From NCBI RefSeq assembly GCF_004803855.2, contig NZ_CP012552.1, positions 1,612,001 through 1,676,000 on the forward strand: a DNA stretch of 64,000 nucleotides, read 5' to 3'. Positions within the stretch are counted from its first letter, which is position 1. Every line of letters starts with the position of its first letter. The notes beneath the pieces were generated by a model that saw only the letters and a list, made by a program, of their open reading frames with translations, searched no databases and was not told the DNA's origin. A program made the position numbers and the translations under genes. Origin of the DNA: Campylobacter sp. RM16192 (GTDB lineage: Bacteria; Campylobacterota; Campylobacteria; Campylobacterales; Campylobacteraceae). Of the stretch, positions 18,948 to 28,470 are shown in pieces.

Positions 18948-20306
18948 TCAGACATACCCCTGATCTATCATCGCATCAGCAACTTTTCTAAAACCTGCGA
19001 TGTTTGAGCCTAAAACCAAGTTGCCTTCGTCTCCAAATTCCTTGCTCGTCTCGTAAGAGAGTTCAAAAATATGATTCATGATACCGTGAAGCATTCTATC
19101 TACTTTTTCAAAACTCCAAGATGTCATACCGGCATTTTGCATCATCTCTATTCCGCTAGTGCCGACTCCTCCCGCATTTGCAGCTTTTGCAGGAGCGAAA
19201 TAAAAATCTTTTTGAGCTAGCATAAAATTTATCGCATCTAATGTGCTTGGCATGTTTGCACCCTCTGCGACAAAGCGACAACCGTTTGCGTAAAGCACTT
19301 TTATATCTGTTAAATGGATCTCGTTTTGAGTAGCACAAGGAAAAGCTCCGTCACAAGGCACATCCCAGACTCCATTTCTGCCCTCTTTATATTCGCTCAC
19401 GCTTACATATTTTGCATTTGGTCTAAATTTCACATATTCGCTAAGTCTTTCACGCCTAACCTCTTTTATCTCCTTTAGTAAAGATACATCTATACCTTCG
19501 CTATCATATACGTAACCACTTGAATCAGAAGCCGTAATAGGCAATGCCCCCACCTGATAAAGCTTTTCTATGGTATATATGGCGACATTTCCGCTTCCGC
19601 TTACGGAGCATCTTTTGCCATCAAGATCAAGACCGGCTTTTTGAAGCATATTTTGAGTAAAATACACAACTCCATATCCTGTAGCCTCTGTTCTAGCAAG
19701 GCTTCCGCCCCAATTTAAGCCTTTGCCTGTTAAAATCCCATCAAATCTACCGGTTAGTTTTTTATACTGTCCAAACATATATCCAATCTCTCTAGCGCCC
19801 ACACCTATATCGCCTGCTGGCACATCTACGGTGTTACCTATATGGCGGTATAGTTCGTTTATAAAAGCTTGGCAAAAACGCATTATCTCATTATCGCTTT
19901 TACCCTTTGGATCAAAACTGCTTCCGCCTTTTGCACCACCCATTCTAACGCCTGTAAGAGAGTTTTTAAAAATCTGCTCAAATGCTAAAAATTTCAGCAC
20001 ACCAAGATCAACACTAGGATGAAATCTAAGCCCGCCCTTATATGGACCAACTGCTGAATTGAATTGGATTCTATAGCCATTATGAACCTGGGGTCTTCCA
20101 TTATCATCGGTATATGTCACTCTAAAAATAACCGTTCTTTCAGGGATTACTATGCGCTCTAATATGGCGTGTTTTTGGTATTTGCTCTCTTTTTTTATTA
20201 AAGGCTCTAAATTATAAAGCACCTCTGTAGCGGCTTGGACGAATACTGCCTGACCTGGGTTTGTCCTCTTTATCCACTCCAAAGTCTGGTTAATATATTC
20301 GCTCAT
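18948..20306 (-). CDS. gdhA: NADP-type glutamate dehydrogenase
   Basis: A 452-residue hexameric glutamate dehydrogenase that assimilates ammonium onto 2-oxoglutarate. KGGLRFHPSVDLGVLKFLAFEQ contains substrate lysines; GGAKGGSSFDPKGKSDNE has the catalytic region; DIGVGAREIGYMFGQYK and VSGSGNVAIYTIEK (Rossmann) follow. The length and these motifs fit the bacterial NADP-dependent S50-I type. AAAGGATCC precedes the ATG. A gap of 218 bases upstream, without another gene, probably holds its promoter. Confidence 0.97.
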   Translation of the reverse strand: MSEYINQTLEWIKRTNPGQAVFVQAATEVLYNLEPLIKKESKYQKHAILERIVIPERTVIFRVTYTDDNGRPQVHNGYRIQFNSAVGPYKGGLRFHPSVDLGVLKFLAFEQIFKNSLTGVRMGGAKGGSSFDPKGKSDNEIMRFCQAFINELYRHIGNTVDVPAGDIGVGAREIGYMFGQYKKLTGRFDGILTGKGLNWGGSLARTEATGYGVVYFTQNMLQKAGLDLDGKRCSVSGSGNVAIYTIEKLYQVGALPITASDSSGYVYDSEGIDVSLLKEIKEVRRERLSEYVKFRPNAKYVSVSEYKEGRNGVWDVPCDGAFPCATQNEIHLTDIKVLYANGCRFVAEGANMPSTLDAINFMLAQKDFYFAPAKAANAGGVGTSGIEMMQNAGMTSWSFEKVDRMLHGIMNHIFELSYETSKEFGDEGNLVLGSNIAGFRKVADAMIDQGYV

Positions 20307-20524
20307 TTTGGATCCTTTTTGATAGATTTTTATGGTGAAATATTAACACTGTAGTAAAAAAATTTTGTTTAAAGTTATTTTTATATTTTTATTTTAGGCA
20401 TTTGATGTTACAGATTGAAACTAAATTTATTCTGGTTTAATATTAATGTATATTCTATAATGTTTTAAATGTAAAATTTAAAAGATAAGATTGAAATTTC
20501 AAGAAAGTATTGTTACAAAAAGAC

Positions 20525-20947
20525 CTATCTAAGCTTTTTTATTCTTTTGTTTGAAATTTTATATATCCTTGAGCTTGCACTCTCTTTAAACTCGCTATCC
20601 ACTATATTATCCGCTACGCTTTTTGCCCAAATTTCATCAAATTTCTCTCCGCTTAAATTTGCACTAGTTGAGTAAAGCCAGCCGTGAATATCAAGAAATT
20701 GAGCATGCTCGCACTCTTTAACAATTCGCACGGCCTTTAAATTTGGATATAAAAATGTAGTTTTTCTTGCTCGGCGAACTAAATTTTTAAATTTATCTGG
20801 AACTCGCACGAGTGTTTTTAGCTCGCTAAATTTTGATGTTGTGATAAGACATGGCTTATCTTCGTCTCGCCCTTTAATTCGGTTTAGTTCACGATAATCT
20901 TTGCTTAAAAATCCAGCTGTAGTATCGGTTTGGGCAAGATATATCAT
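20525..20947 (-). CDS. Short Sua5/YrdC-family protein
   Basis: A 140-residue protein with the YrdC fold core: QTDTTAGF (for the usual TDTVYGL), the RIKGRDEDKPC ATP/substrate motif, and STSANLSGE near residue 95. YrdC/Sua5 makes threonylcarbamoyl-AMP for t6A. The usual length is 185-200 residues, so the protein is clearly truncated at the C-terminus and may be a paralogue rather than the t6A enzyme. It overlaps the DMT transporter gene by 4 bases. Confidence 0.72.
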   Translation of the reverse strand: MIYLAQTDTTAGFLSKDYRELNRIKGRDEDKPCLITTSKFSELKTLVRVPDKFKNLVRRARKTTFLYPNLKAVRIVKECEHAQFLDIHGWLYSTSANLSGEKFDEIWAKSVADNIVDSEFKESASSRIYKISNKRIKKLR

Positions 20948-21846
20948 CTCGCCTTCTCCTTTTTAGAAAGTATTAAAATACAAGATATTATAAATACAAA
21001 CCCGATAAAATCTAATAAAACAAACTCGGTCTTAAGCCAAAAATATCCAAAAATAGCGGCACTAACAGGCTCTATGCAAGCTATCATGCTAGCCTTGCTT
21101 GCACCTATTGTCTTAACGCCTACCATATAAAAACTAAAGGCAAAAATAGTGCCTAAGGTGACGACAGACAAAAACGCTAAAAAGCCATCAGTATCACTTA
21201 CACCATCTAAACTCCAAGGTCTTGTTATAAGTGCCAAAGCAGCTCCAGCTATCACCATACCCCAGCCCAGGTTTAAGGCGACAGGATATTTTTTATTAAG
21301 TCTTGTCGGTACAAGGCTATAAATGACGATGCCTGTTGCGCTTATTAGAGCATAAACTAAAGCTTTTCCTCCGATGGCAAGAGTATTGAAATTTCCATGA
21401 GTTGCCAATAAAAAGACACCTAAAATAGCAAGTATTAAAGCGATTAGTTCATTTTGCTTTGGAAATCTTCTCTCCATTAAACATACAACAGCTAGTATCA
21501 TTGCAGGCGCAGAGTATTGTATGACCGTTGCAACTGCGGCATTTGATAGCTCTATAGCACAAAAATATGTATATTGCGTCATCAAAAGACCGAAAAAAGC
21601 ATATATCATAAGCTCTAAAAGCAACTTAGTATCTCTTATCGGTTTAAAAGCTAGCTTTGGATTTGAAATCATAAAATATATTACCAAAACCGTTCCAGCC
21701 AAAAATAGCCTGTAAGGAACAAGCCAATCTGGGCTTATATTTTTTTGTTCGAATAGATATTGTCCGCAAACCCCACTAAAACCCCATAAAATACCGCCAA
21801 AAAGTGTAGAGAGTATGCCCAAGAATTCGCTTATATTTTTTTGCAT
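20944..21846 (-). CDS. DMT-superfamily transporter with two EamA domains
   Basis: A 300-residue protein with ten predicted hydrophobic helices in two repeats; the first begins FGGILWGFSGVCGQYLF and the second TGIVIYSLVPTRLN. EPVSAAIFGYFWL near the end is a characteristic EamA segment. Drug/metabolite transporters of this sort usually export amino acids or metabolites; the substrate cannot be told. It is coupled to the YrdC-like gene downstream. Confidence 0.88.
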   Translation of the reverse strand: MQKNISEFLGILSTLFGGILWGFSGVCGQYLFEQKNISPDWLVPYRLFLAGTVLVIYFMISNPKLAFKPIRDTKLLLELMIYAFFGLLMTQYTYFCAIELSNAAVATVIQYSAPAMILAVVCLMERRFPKQNELIALILAILGVFLLATHGNFNTLAIGGKALVYALISATGIVIYSLVPTRLNKKYPVALNLGWGMVIAGAALALITRPWSLDGVSDTDGFLAFLSVVTLGTIFAFSFYMVGVKTIGASKASMIACIEPVSAAIFGYFWLKTEFVLLDFIGFVFIISCILILSKKEKAR

Positions 21847-21930
21847 AGATCAACCTTAAGATTAAAAAATAAGTATATAAATTTAATCTTAATCACAAAT
21901 AAAATATTACTTTATTTTAAATACTATTTC

Positions 21931-22749
21931 TTAAAAATCTAAGCTATATTGTTCAAGTAGTCGAATGTCTGAAAATTTACGTTTAAAATTGACAAAATTT
22001 GCATCTAACTCCTGTTTTCTTTTTTGAGAAATTTTAATAAATTCATCCTCTTTTTCTATACCTACAAATTTTCGTCCTAATAAATTTGCAGCTATTCCCG
22101 TCGTGCTTGAACCGCTAAAAGGATCGCAGATAAGGCTATTTGCACTGCTTGCCATCAAAATTATACGCACTAAAAGAGAAAGCGGCTTTTGCGTCGGATG
22201 CTTGCCGCAGCTTTTCTCCCAAGGAGCAATAGCCGGAAAACTCCAAACATCTTTCATCTGTTTATCGCCGTTTAGTTTTTTCATAAGTTCGTAGTTAAAT
22301 ATATGCTTATGCTTTTCACTCTTTCTTGCCCAGATAATCTGCTCTGTGCTGTGAGTTAGGTATCTACAGCTAAAATTTGGAGGCGGATTTGTCTTTTGCC
22401 ATGTTATGATATTTAAAATTTTATAATCCAGCTTTTGCAAAGCTCGCCCGATAGAAAAGATATTATGATAGGTTCCGCTTATCATTACACTTCCGTTGTC
22501 GGTTAGCGCATTTTTGGCTAGGCTAAGCCAAGAGAGGTTAAATTTATCTATCTCATCTATGCCATAGCTCTTATCCCACTCGCCTTTATTGACGCTTACT
22601 ATGCGTCCGCTTTGGATACTTAAGCCGTTATTTGATAAAAAATATGGCGGATCGGCAAAGATTAGATCAAATTCTTTTGTAAATTTCGGCAAAATTTCAA
22701 AGCAATCGCCTTGAAGAAGAGTGAAGTTGCTTTCTACTTTATCAGCCAT
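21931..22749 (-). CDS. DpnA-like adenine-N6 DNA methyltransferase (probable GATC)
   Basis: A 272-residue beta-class amino-methyltransferase: the catalytic DPPY motif (FADPPYFLSN, residues 31-40) comes before the SAM motif DPFSGSSTTGIAANLLGRKFVGIE. The segments between them (VSVNKGEWDK, TWQKTNPPPNFSCR, HSTEQIIWARK, GKHPTQKPLSLL) closely match DpnA (M2.DpnII) as I remember it, so GATC is the likely target. It appears intact. Its start overlaps the C-terminal end of the broken DpnII-like endonuclease by 8 bases, as expected for a restriction-modification pair. Confidence 0.9.
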   Translation of the reverse strand: MADKVESNFTLLQGDCFEILPKFTKEFDLIFADPPYFLSNNGLSIQSGRIVSVNKGEWDKSYGIDEIDKFNLSWLSLAKNALTDNGSVMISGTYHNIFSIGRALQKLDYKILNIITWQKTNPPPNFSCRYLTHSTEQIIWARKSEKHKHIFNYELMKKLNGDKQMKDVWSFPAIAPWEKSCGKHPTQKPLSLLVRIILMASSANSLICDPFSGSSTTGIAANLLGRKFVGIEKEDEFIKISQKRKQELDANFVNFKRKFSDIRLLEQYSLDF

Positions 22750-23064
22750 GTTTTAGCTCACTAGTAAAAAGATGAAGCGTAGATAAGTTGTAAATCTTCA
22801 CACTTTTATAAGCTTCTTCAAGCTTATTTTTAGCACTTAACCAGCCTTGTCCGTCTGTTATCCAAACGAATTTAAATCTGTCATAAAGTGAAACTTTGTG
22901 CGAAATTTCTATATAGGATCTGGCTACTTCATTTAGTTTTGAACCGCCCGTATTATAAAAATTTGTCTCTATCAAATATGTTAGCTCACCAGCTTTGATA
23001 ACAAAATCAAATCTCTTTTGATCGCTTCCTAAATCTAAGCCAAGGCTTAGGTTGCTAACTTCAG

Positions 23065-23080
23065 TTTGAAAACAAATATT
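23065..23080. repeat. Left arm of 16-bp inverted repeat
   Basis: TTTGAAAACAAATATT on the plus strand; its exact reverse complement is at 23388-23403. Bases just outside and inside do not continue the match. In the restored gene this arm would encode parts of both junction segments. Confidence 0.95.
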
Positions 23081-23387
23081 AACAGACTTTTTAAGTATGA
23101 TAAAGAGTGCTTTGATGTCTTAAATTTGCTTATTGCGGTTCGTGATAAAAATACAGATGTAATTGATAATAACAGGGTTTTAACTAAGATTAAGACATAT
23201 TTTAACGACCCAGAAAAAATCTATGAATTTTTTTGTGAAACAGGACTTGATAAAGTTTTTATAAGTGGGAAAATTAAAAATTTATGATTATGTATTTGGA
23301 GTAGAAGTGGGGCTTGATACAAATGCTCGTAAAAATCGCGGTGGAAGCAATTTTGCGCGAATTATTTCAGAATATTTTAATAGTGAA
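23081..23387. other. Inverted segment of the endonuclease gene
   Basis: These 307 bases hold the central third of the DpnII-like protein on the plus strand, opposite to the rest of the gene. The two plus-strand open frames here (from TTG 23066 and from GTG 23265) are one coding region broken by a single-base shift, and neither has a start site of its own. The segment is bounded on both sides by the 16-bp inverted repeat. Confidence 0.88.
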
Positions 23388-23403
23388 AATATTTGTTTTC
23401 AAA
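23388..23403. repeat. Right arm of 16-bp inverted repeat
   Basis: AATATTTGTTTTCAAA on the plus strand, the exact reverse complement of 23065-23080. On the minus strand it encodes the T of Asp, then Leu-Lys-Thr-Asn-Ile at the end of the N-terminal fragment. Confidence 0.95.
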
Positions 23404-23575
23404 TCATCTTTACCAAGCAAAAAATTAAGCGCATGAAGCTTTATCGAAACAATTTGCAAATTTTCATCACACTTTTTAAAATCGGTAAAATAACCTAAAT
23501 TTGCATTAGTTTTCCTAAGCATCCCTAAAAAATCATAAAAATTTGTTAAATTTTGCTCCATTAAAAACCTAAATT

Positions 23576-23758
23576 TTAAATTTCAGACTTAATTTGTTCT
23601 TTGGCTTCAAATTCCACACAGCAAAAATCATCTGCGCTTAAAATCACTTCACATTTATTATAAGCTGATTTTGCGATCTTACACGCTTCTTCTTTATTTT
23701 TTGCTTTAATAACAAGCTTTTTTACAAGTGTCTCGGTTATTTGAACTTCAAATTCCAA
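23576..23758 (-). CDS. DpnD/PcfM-family small protein
   Basis: A 60-residue protein beginning MEFEVQITETLVKKLVI and ending near FCCVEFEAKEQ. This beta-alpha-beta-like pattern matches the DpnD/PcfM family, small proteins found beside DpnI/DpnII-type restriction genes and on mobile elements; their biochemical role is not known to me. It starts at TTG 23756-23758 with AAAGG upstream and overlaps the preceding nuclease-like gene by 11 bases. The broken endonuclease follows after 14 bases. Confidence 0.78.
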   Translation of the reverse strand: MEFEVQITETLVKKLVIKAKNKEEACKIAKSAYNKCEVILSADDFCCVEFEAKEQIKSEI

Positions 23759-24452
23759 CTTGAACCTTTAAATTTTCTTTTTCATATAGTTTTACTATGC
23801 TATCATAATCAACAAAACGCACGCTATTAGCAATACTTTCATATATGGATGCGTTAATTACGCTATCAAATTGAGCGCGTCTATTTTTATCTGCAACTAT
23901 AAACATCGTAGCGTTAAAGTCTTGAAGTTCATAAAATTTATTAAGAGAATTTTTAAAATCAGTTGAGTGCTCTACTTCAAAAAACGAATGAGGCAGCTTG
24001 CGTTCGTTAAACCATATCGCATCGATAGTTTTAGCAATTTTTATGATTTTTGGATAAGAAAATTCATAAATTTCACTAGTCGTAGCTACTTCATGTAGTT
24101 TTTTATCGATGAAAAATCTATTTTTATCTTGTGGAGGTATATAAGTATAAAAATTTCTTAAATTCCCGATTTGTGCGATAATTCCTTGAAAATAAGAGTG
24201 GGTAAACTCATTCTCTCGTGTAATCTCTTTTATATTAAGCTTTGATAAAATTTCGCTTTTAAATTCGCTAAGACCCCAAAGTCCGGGCTGAATTTTAAAA
24301 AATTCTTTATTTGTCTGAACTATCCTGCGTATCGTGGCAAACGGAGTTTTAGTCTGCCACGAACTAACATCGGTTAGTCTATAAAGCTGTGAAAACGTAG
24401 CCAAATTTCCGTTTTCAACCATAGCTTTTATGACAAAATCTTTTTGCTTCAT
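23748..24452 (-). CDS. Winged-helix protein with EVE-type nuclease-like domain, restriction-locus accessory
   Basis: A 234-residue protein. The first 65 residues (FVIKAMVENGNLATFSQLY...FKIQPGLWGL) look like a HARE-type winged helix, found in restriction and chromatin proteins. The second half contains DAIWFNERKLPHSFFEVEHST, a D-x(n)-E-V-E pattern resembling PD-(D/E)XK-like domains with E in place of K. I infer a nuclease-fold accessory or second endonuclease of the GATC locus. It starts 5 bases after the carB stop, on the same strand, and overlaps the DpnD-like gene. No function is proven. Confidence 0.6.
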   Translation of the reverse strand: MKQKDFVIKAMVENGNLATFSQLYRLTDVSSWQTKTPFATIRRIVQTNKEFFKIQPGLWGLSEFKSEILSKLNIKEITRENEFTHSYFQGIIAQIGNLRNFYTYIPPQDKNRFFIDKKLHEVATTSEIYEFSYPKIIKIAKTIDAIWFNERKLPHSFFEVEHSTDFKNSLNKFYELQDFNATMFIVADKNRRAQFDSVINASIYESIANSVRFVDYDSIVKLYEKENLKVQVGI

Positions 24453-24457
24453 TTAAA

Positions 24458-27400
24458 CTATTTCGTTAAATAATCCTGTAAACTTTTTACTTCCAAAGCT
24501 GAACCATCTTGAACGCTTCTAATCGACTTTGCAGCGGCAAGCGCAGCAGCGATAGTCGTAAAATAAGGAATTTTAAATCGCAATATATTTTGGCGAATTT
24601 TCTTGCCATCCTCGGCGTTTGATTTGCTGTCGCTTGTGTTTATAACAAGCGAGATATCGCCGTTTTTGAGCATATCTTCCACGTTTGGACGACCTTCGCT
24701 GATCTTATACACAAATTCCGCATCTACATTGCTATATTTTAAAATTTTATGCGTTCCACCTGTTGCTATTATCTTAAACCCTAATTTTATAAACTCTTTT
24801 GCAAGATTAACAGCATATGTCTTGTCATTATCCGCAAGAGTTAAGAAGACAAGTCCCACTGTCGGAAGCGAGTTGTTGGCTGCAATTTGCGACTTGGCAA
24901 AGCTTCTTGCAAAATCACTGCTGATACCCATAACTTCGCCCGTTGATTTCATCTCAGGGCCAAGGATTAAGTCTGCGCCGCTTAGTTTATTAAACGGAAA
25001 TACCGCTTCTTTAACGCAAACGTGATTTTTAACGCGCGGTTTTAGGATGCCCTCCTCTTCAAAGACGACTCCGTAAGCGTCGTAAAATTTAAGCGCTTCA
25101 CGCAAATTTCCTTGCCACATAACGCGGGTTGCAACCTTTGCCATAGGAACGCCCGTAGCCTTACTTACAAAAGGCACGGTGCGACTTGCGCGAGGGTTTA
25201 CTTCTATCATATATAGCTCGTTTTGATAGATAGCAAACTGGATATTCATAAGTCCCACAACGCCCAAATTTAGTGCTATATCGCGAGTTTGGCTCTCGAC
25301 TTTTTTTATCATCTCGCTACTTAAACTCATTGGTGGCAGTATGCACGCGCTATCGCCTGAGTGGATACCCGCCTCCTCGATATGCTGCATAATAGCACCG
25401 ATATATACATCCTTGCCGTCGCTTATTGCATCGACATCAAGCTCAATAGCATCTTGCAAGAATTTATCAAGCAATACAGGAGAATTGTTGCTTACATTCA
25501 CAGCTTCGCTCATATACTCTTTTAGTTCAGCCTCACTATGAACTCTTCTCATAGCACGTCCGCCAAGTACATAGCTAGGACGCACAAGCACCGGATAACC
25601 TATGGTATTAGCCTTTCTAATAGCCTCGCTTTCGCTTGTAGCGGTATCGTTAACGGGTTGCTTTACTCCGATTTTATTTATAAATTCGCTAAATTTCTTT
25701 CTATCTTCTGCGATATCAATAACGCGAGCAGTAGTTCCGATAATCTTAGCACCGGCTATAGTTAAGCGCTTAGCAAATTTAAGAGGAGTTTGTCCTCCGA
25801 AATGCACTATCACTCCATCTGGCTTTTCGCGTTCGATGACTGAGCGTACATGCTCAAAATCAATCGGCTCAAAATAAAGCACATCGCTCGTGTCGTAATC
25901 TGTTGATACAGTCTCTGGATTACAGTTATACATTATAGTCTTTACGCCAAGATCGCGAAGAGCGTAGCTTGCATGTACGCAGCAATAATCAAATTCTATG
26001 CCTTGACCTATTCGGTTTGGTCCACCGCCTATTATCATCACTTTTTTAGAATCATCGGCTAATAAATTTTGTGGAATTTTAGTGATATTTGTCGTAGAAT
26101 ACAGATACGAAGTAAGCGCTTTTAACTCTCCTGCGCAAGTATCTACCTCATTGTATTCAAGATTAATACCAAGCTTATTTCTAGCAAAATAGATATCATT
26201 TTGACTAAGTTCAAGATTGTCTTTTAAATTTATAAGATGAGCTATCATCTTATCGCTAAAGCCCATTGATTTGGCTTCGCGAAGCAAATTTTCATCATTT
26301 AATATATCCATATCAATTCTATCTTCAAATTCAACTATTTGGCGAATTTGATCCAAAAACCAAGGATCTATCTTGCTATATTCGCTAATTTCATCTATAC
26401 TAAGTCCGTCTCTAAATGCTTGAGCGATCATCAAAAGACGATTTTCATTAGCGTTTCTAAGTCCGTAAATCAAAGCGTTTTTATCTAAATTTAAAAAGTT
26501 AAATCCATAAAAATCCTTTTCCATCGAGCAAAGTGCCTTTTGAATACTCTCTTTAAACGTCCTTCCTATAGCCATTACTTCACCCACAGACTTCATCGCC
26601 GTGCCTAAATACGGATTCGCACCTGGAAATTTTTCAAAAGTAAAGCGAGGAATTTTAGTCACTATATAATCAATTGCGGGCTCTCTTGATGCAGGAGTAT
26701 CGGCTATATCGTTTTTTATCTCGTCTAGGCTAAAGCCAACGGCAAGAAGAGTAGCAACCTTTGCTATAGGATAACCTGTAGCCTTACTGGCAAGCGCAGA
26801 ACTACGGCTAACACGCGGGTTCATTTCTATAACTACCATTCTACCATTTTTCGGATTTATAGCAAACTGCATATTGCTTCCACCGGTATCTACACCTATC
26901 TCCCTGATAATCGCAAAGCTTGCTTCGCGCATCTTTTGATACTCTTTATCTGTTAGAGTAAGCGCTGGGGCTATAGTGATAGAATCTCCCGTATGCACAC
27001 CCATTGGATCGAGGTTTTCGATAGAACATACTATAATGCAACTGTCTTTGCTATCTCTAATAACCTCCATCTCATACTCTTTCCAGCCAAGCAAACTCTC
27101 CTCTATTAAAATTTCATGTATCGGGCTTGCATCTATGCCAGCTTGCGCAAGCTCTCTAAACTCATCAATATTATATGCAACTCCGCTTCCTGCGCCACCT
27201 AGAGTAAAAGACGCTCTAATAATAAGAGGAAATCCTATCTCATTAGCAGCTGACATAGCTTCTTCGAGGTTATAAGCGTATCTACTCTTTGGCAGATCCA
27301 TACCTATTCTTTGCATAGCAGCTTTAAATTCCTGTCTATCCTCACCCTTTTTGATCGCCTCAGGTCTAGCGCCTAAGAATTTCACGCCTTCAAGCATTCC

Positions 27401-27715
27401 TGATTCATGTAGCTGCATAGCCACGTTTAAAGCCACTTGTCCACCCATAGTAGGCAAAATGGCATCTACATTTTCTTTATCGATTATACGTTTTATACTC
27501 TCTTTTGTAATAGGCTCTACATAAGTAGCATCGGCAAAATCAGGATCGGTCATGATGGTAGCTGGGTTTGAGTTAATAAGCACGACCTTATAGCCTAAAC
27601 TCTTTAGAGTCTTAGCCGCCTGCGTGCCACTATAATCAAATTCGCAAGCTTGACCGATAACAATAGGTCCTGAGCCTATCAATAAAACTGTTTTTATATC
27701 TTCTCTTTTTGGCAT
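24458..27715 (-). CDS. carB: Carbamoyl-phosphate synthase large subunit
   Basis: A 1085-residue enzyme that makes carbamoyl phosphate for arginine and pyrimidines. It shows two homologous ATP-grasp halves: [21 protein letters not shown] starts the first and [20 protein letters not shown] the second. A C-terminal allosteric (MGS-like) domain follows from about residue 935 ([16 protein letters not shown]). The length is typical. Its start overlaps the mreC stop by one base. The restriction locus is attached directly downstream, so that locus may be transcribed from the carB side. carA is not in the window. Confidence 0.98.
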   Translation of the reverse strand: MPKREDIKTVLLIGSGPIVIGQACEFDYSGTQAAKTLKSLGYKVVLINSNPATIMTDPDFADATYVEPITKESIKRIIDKENVDAILPTMGGQVALNVAMQLHESGMLEGVKFLGARPEAIKKGEDRQEFKAAMQRIGMDLPKSRYAYNLEEAMSAANEIGFPLIIRASFTLGGAGSGVAYNIDEFRELAQAGIDASPIHEILIEESLLGWKEYEMEVIRDSKDSCIIVCSIENLDPMGVHTGDSITIAPALTLTDKEYQKMREASFAIIREIGVDTGGSNMQFAINPKNGRMVVIEMNPRVSRSSALASKATGYPIAKVATLLAVGFSLDEIKNDIADTPASREPAIDYIVTKIPRFTFEKFPGANPYLGTAMKSVGEVMAIGRTFKESIQKALCSMEKDFYGFNFLNLDKNALIYGLRNANENRLLMIAQAFRDGLSIDEISEYSKIDPWFLDQIRQIVEFEDRIDMDILNDENLLREAKSMGFSDKMIAHLINLKDNLELSQNDIYFARNKLGINLEYNEVDTCAGELKALTSYLYSTTNITKIPQNLLADDSKKVMIIGGGPNRIGQGIEFDYCCVHASYALRDLGVKTIMYNCNPETVSTDYDTSDVLYFEPIDFEHVRSVIEREKPDGVIVHFGGQTPLKFAKRLTIAGAKIIGTTARVIDIAEDRKKFSEFINKIGVKQPVNDTATSESEAIRKANTIGYPVLVRPSYVLGGRAMRRVHSEAELKEYMSEAVNVSNNSPVLLDKFLQDAIELDVDAISDGKDVYIGAIMQHIEEAGIHSGDSACILPPMSLSSEMIKKVESQTRDIALNLGVVGLMNIQFAIYQNELYMIEVNPRASRTVPFVSKATGVPMAKVATRVMWQGNLREALKFYDAYGVVFEEEGILKPRVKNHVCVKEAVFPFNKLSGADLILGPEMKSTGEVMGISSDFARSFAKSQIAANNSLPTVGLVFLTLADNDKTYAVNLAKEFIKLGFKIIATGGTHKILKYSNVDAEFVYKISEGRPNVEDMLKNGDISLVINTSDSKSNAEDGKKIRQNILRFKIPYFTTIAAALAAAKSIRSVQDGSALEVKSLQDYLTK

Positions 27716-28470
27716 TATTTTTCCTTTGTAACTGCATATAGATATGATGGAATATCAACTTTTACGTATGGTTCTACCAATACGCTCTTATATAAACTCT
27801 CTTCAATAACTTTTGTAACTTTTCCTACAGGAACTCCGCTAAAAAATATCCCGTCAAGCCCACTTGTATAGACCTCATCGCCCTCTTTTGGATGAAGCCA
27901 TTGAGGAATAAATTTTATCAAAAGTCCGTTCTTATTGCCATGTGCTACACCTGGGATCTTTTCATTTCCCACAAAAACCGCAAATATATTTTTAGGATCA
28001 TTTTGCAAGATGGCCATTGGGCGATCGTCTTTAGATACTACTATACCGGCACTCTTACCCTGATAGATAAGCCCATAAATTTTAGAGCTATTAAAATCAT
28101 CAAATTTATCAAGCCAAATTTTATTATAATCGCTTATATTTACATAGCTTAATGCTCTAACGAGCTGAATTTTGGGCTCATATATGCTTGAATTTTTATC
28201 TATCAAAATTTCATTTAGCTCTTTAGCAAATGAGGCTAAAAGAACGGCAGACTTTTCAAGCTCAACATTTTGAGCTCTAAGAGATATTATCTCCTCTTTT
28301 TGTCTAAAATGCTCATTTACCTTGTTGACTATAAATTTAATGCCATCATCATACATTTTGACAATAGAACTATTTAAATTTACAACCTCTTTGCTAAATA
28401 TCTCACCCTTGTAAAGAGAGCCAAGCACCAAGGCTCCGATTAAAATAACAAATAAAATTTTACTCTTCAT
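27715..28470 (-). CDS. mreC: Rod-shape protein MreC
   Basis: A 251-residue protein with an N-terminal membrane helix ([13 protein letters not shown]), a short coiled coil at about residues 55-80, and a periplasmic beta domain ([40 protein letters not shown]). MreC links MreB filaments to the peptidoglycan elongation enzymes. It overlaps mreB by 11 bases and carB by 1, showing coupled expression mreB-mreC-carB. It is shorter than the E. coli protein, as is usual in this phylum. Confidence 0.93.
   Translation of the reverse strand: MKSKILFVILIGALVLGSLYKGEIFSKEVVNLNSSIVKMYDDGIKFIVNKVNEHFRQKEEIISLRAQNVELEKSAVLLASFAKELNEILIDKNSSIYEPKIQLVRALSYVNISDYNKIWLDKFDDFNSSKIYGLIYQGKSAGIVVSKDDRPMAILQNDPKNIFAVFVGNEKIPGVAHGNKNGLLIKFIPQWLHPKEGDEVYTSGLDGIFFSGVPVGKVTKVIEESLYKSVLVEPYVKVDIPSYLYAVTKEK

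Larger units (their letters stand above)
22742..23561 (-). pseudogene. DpnII/MboI-family restriction endonuclease, interrupted by an internal inversion and a frameshift
   Basis: Three pieces of one endonuclease are present. The N-terminus (MEQNLTNFYDFLGMLRKTNAN, about 55 codons) reads on the minus strand from 23561. The middle (YDKECFDVLNLLIA to GVEVGLDTNARKNRGG and SENICFQ) reads on the plus strand at 23066-23402. The C-terminus, from QTEVSN through RFDFVIKAGELTYLIETNFY to its stop at 22742, is back on the minus strand. The last part holds the Asp and E-T-N residues matching the DpnII catalytic region. Flipping 23081-23387 restores frame at both joins; a +1 shift near 23270-23283 would remain. 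DpnII-like enzymes cut GATC. The reading begins with AGG 6 bases before the ATG. As written the gene cannot make the full enzyme. Confidence 0.9.

Noticed and set aside
23066-23498. Two plus-strand open frames as separate genes
   Set aside because: Both are parts of the inverted middle piece of the endonuclease gene. They begin at TTG and GTG codons without ribosome-binding sites, and the second runs past the repeat into antisense of the N-terminal fragment.
23367-23561. A 64-codon minus-strand gene
   Set aside because: It is the N-terminal fragment of the endonuclease; its last ten residues are read-through into the inverted piece before a stop.
22700-23800. A site-specific recombinase gene that could flip the endonuclease segment
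   Set aside because: None is present here or anywhere in the window; a switching enzyme would have to be encoded elsewhere, or the inversion arose by ordinary repeat recombination.
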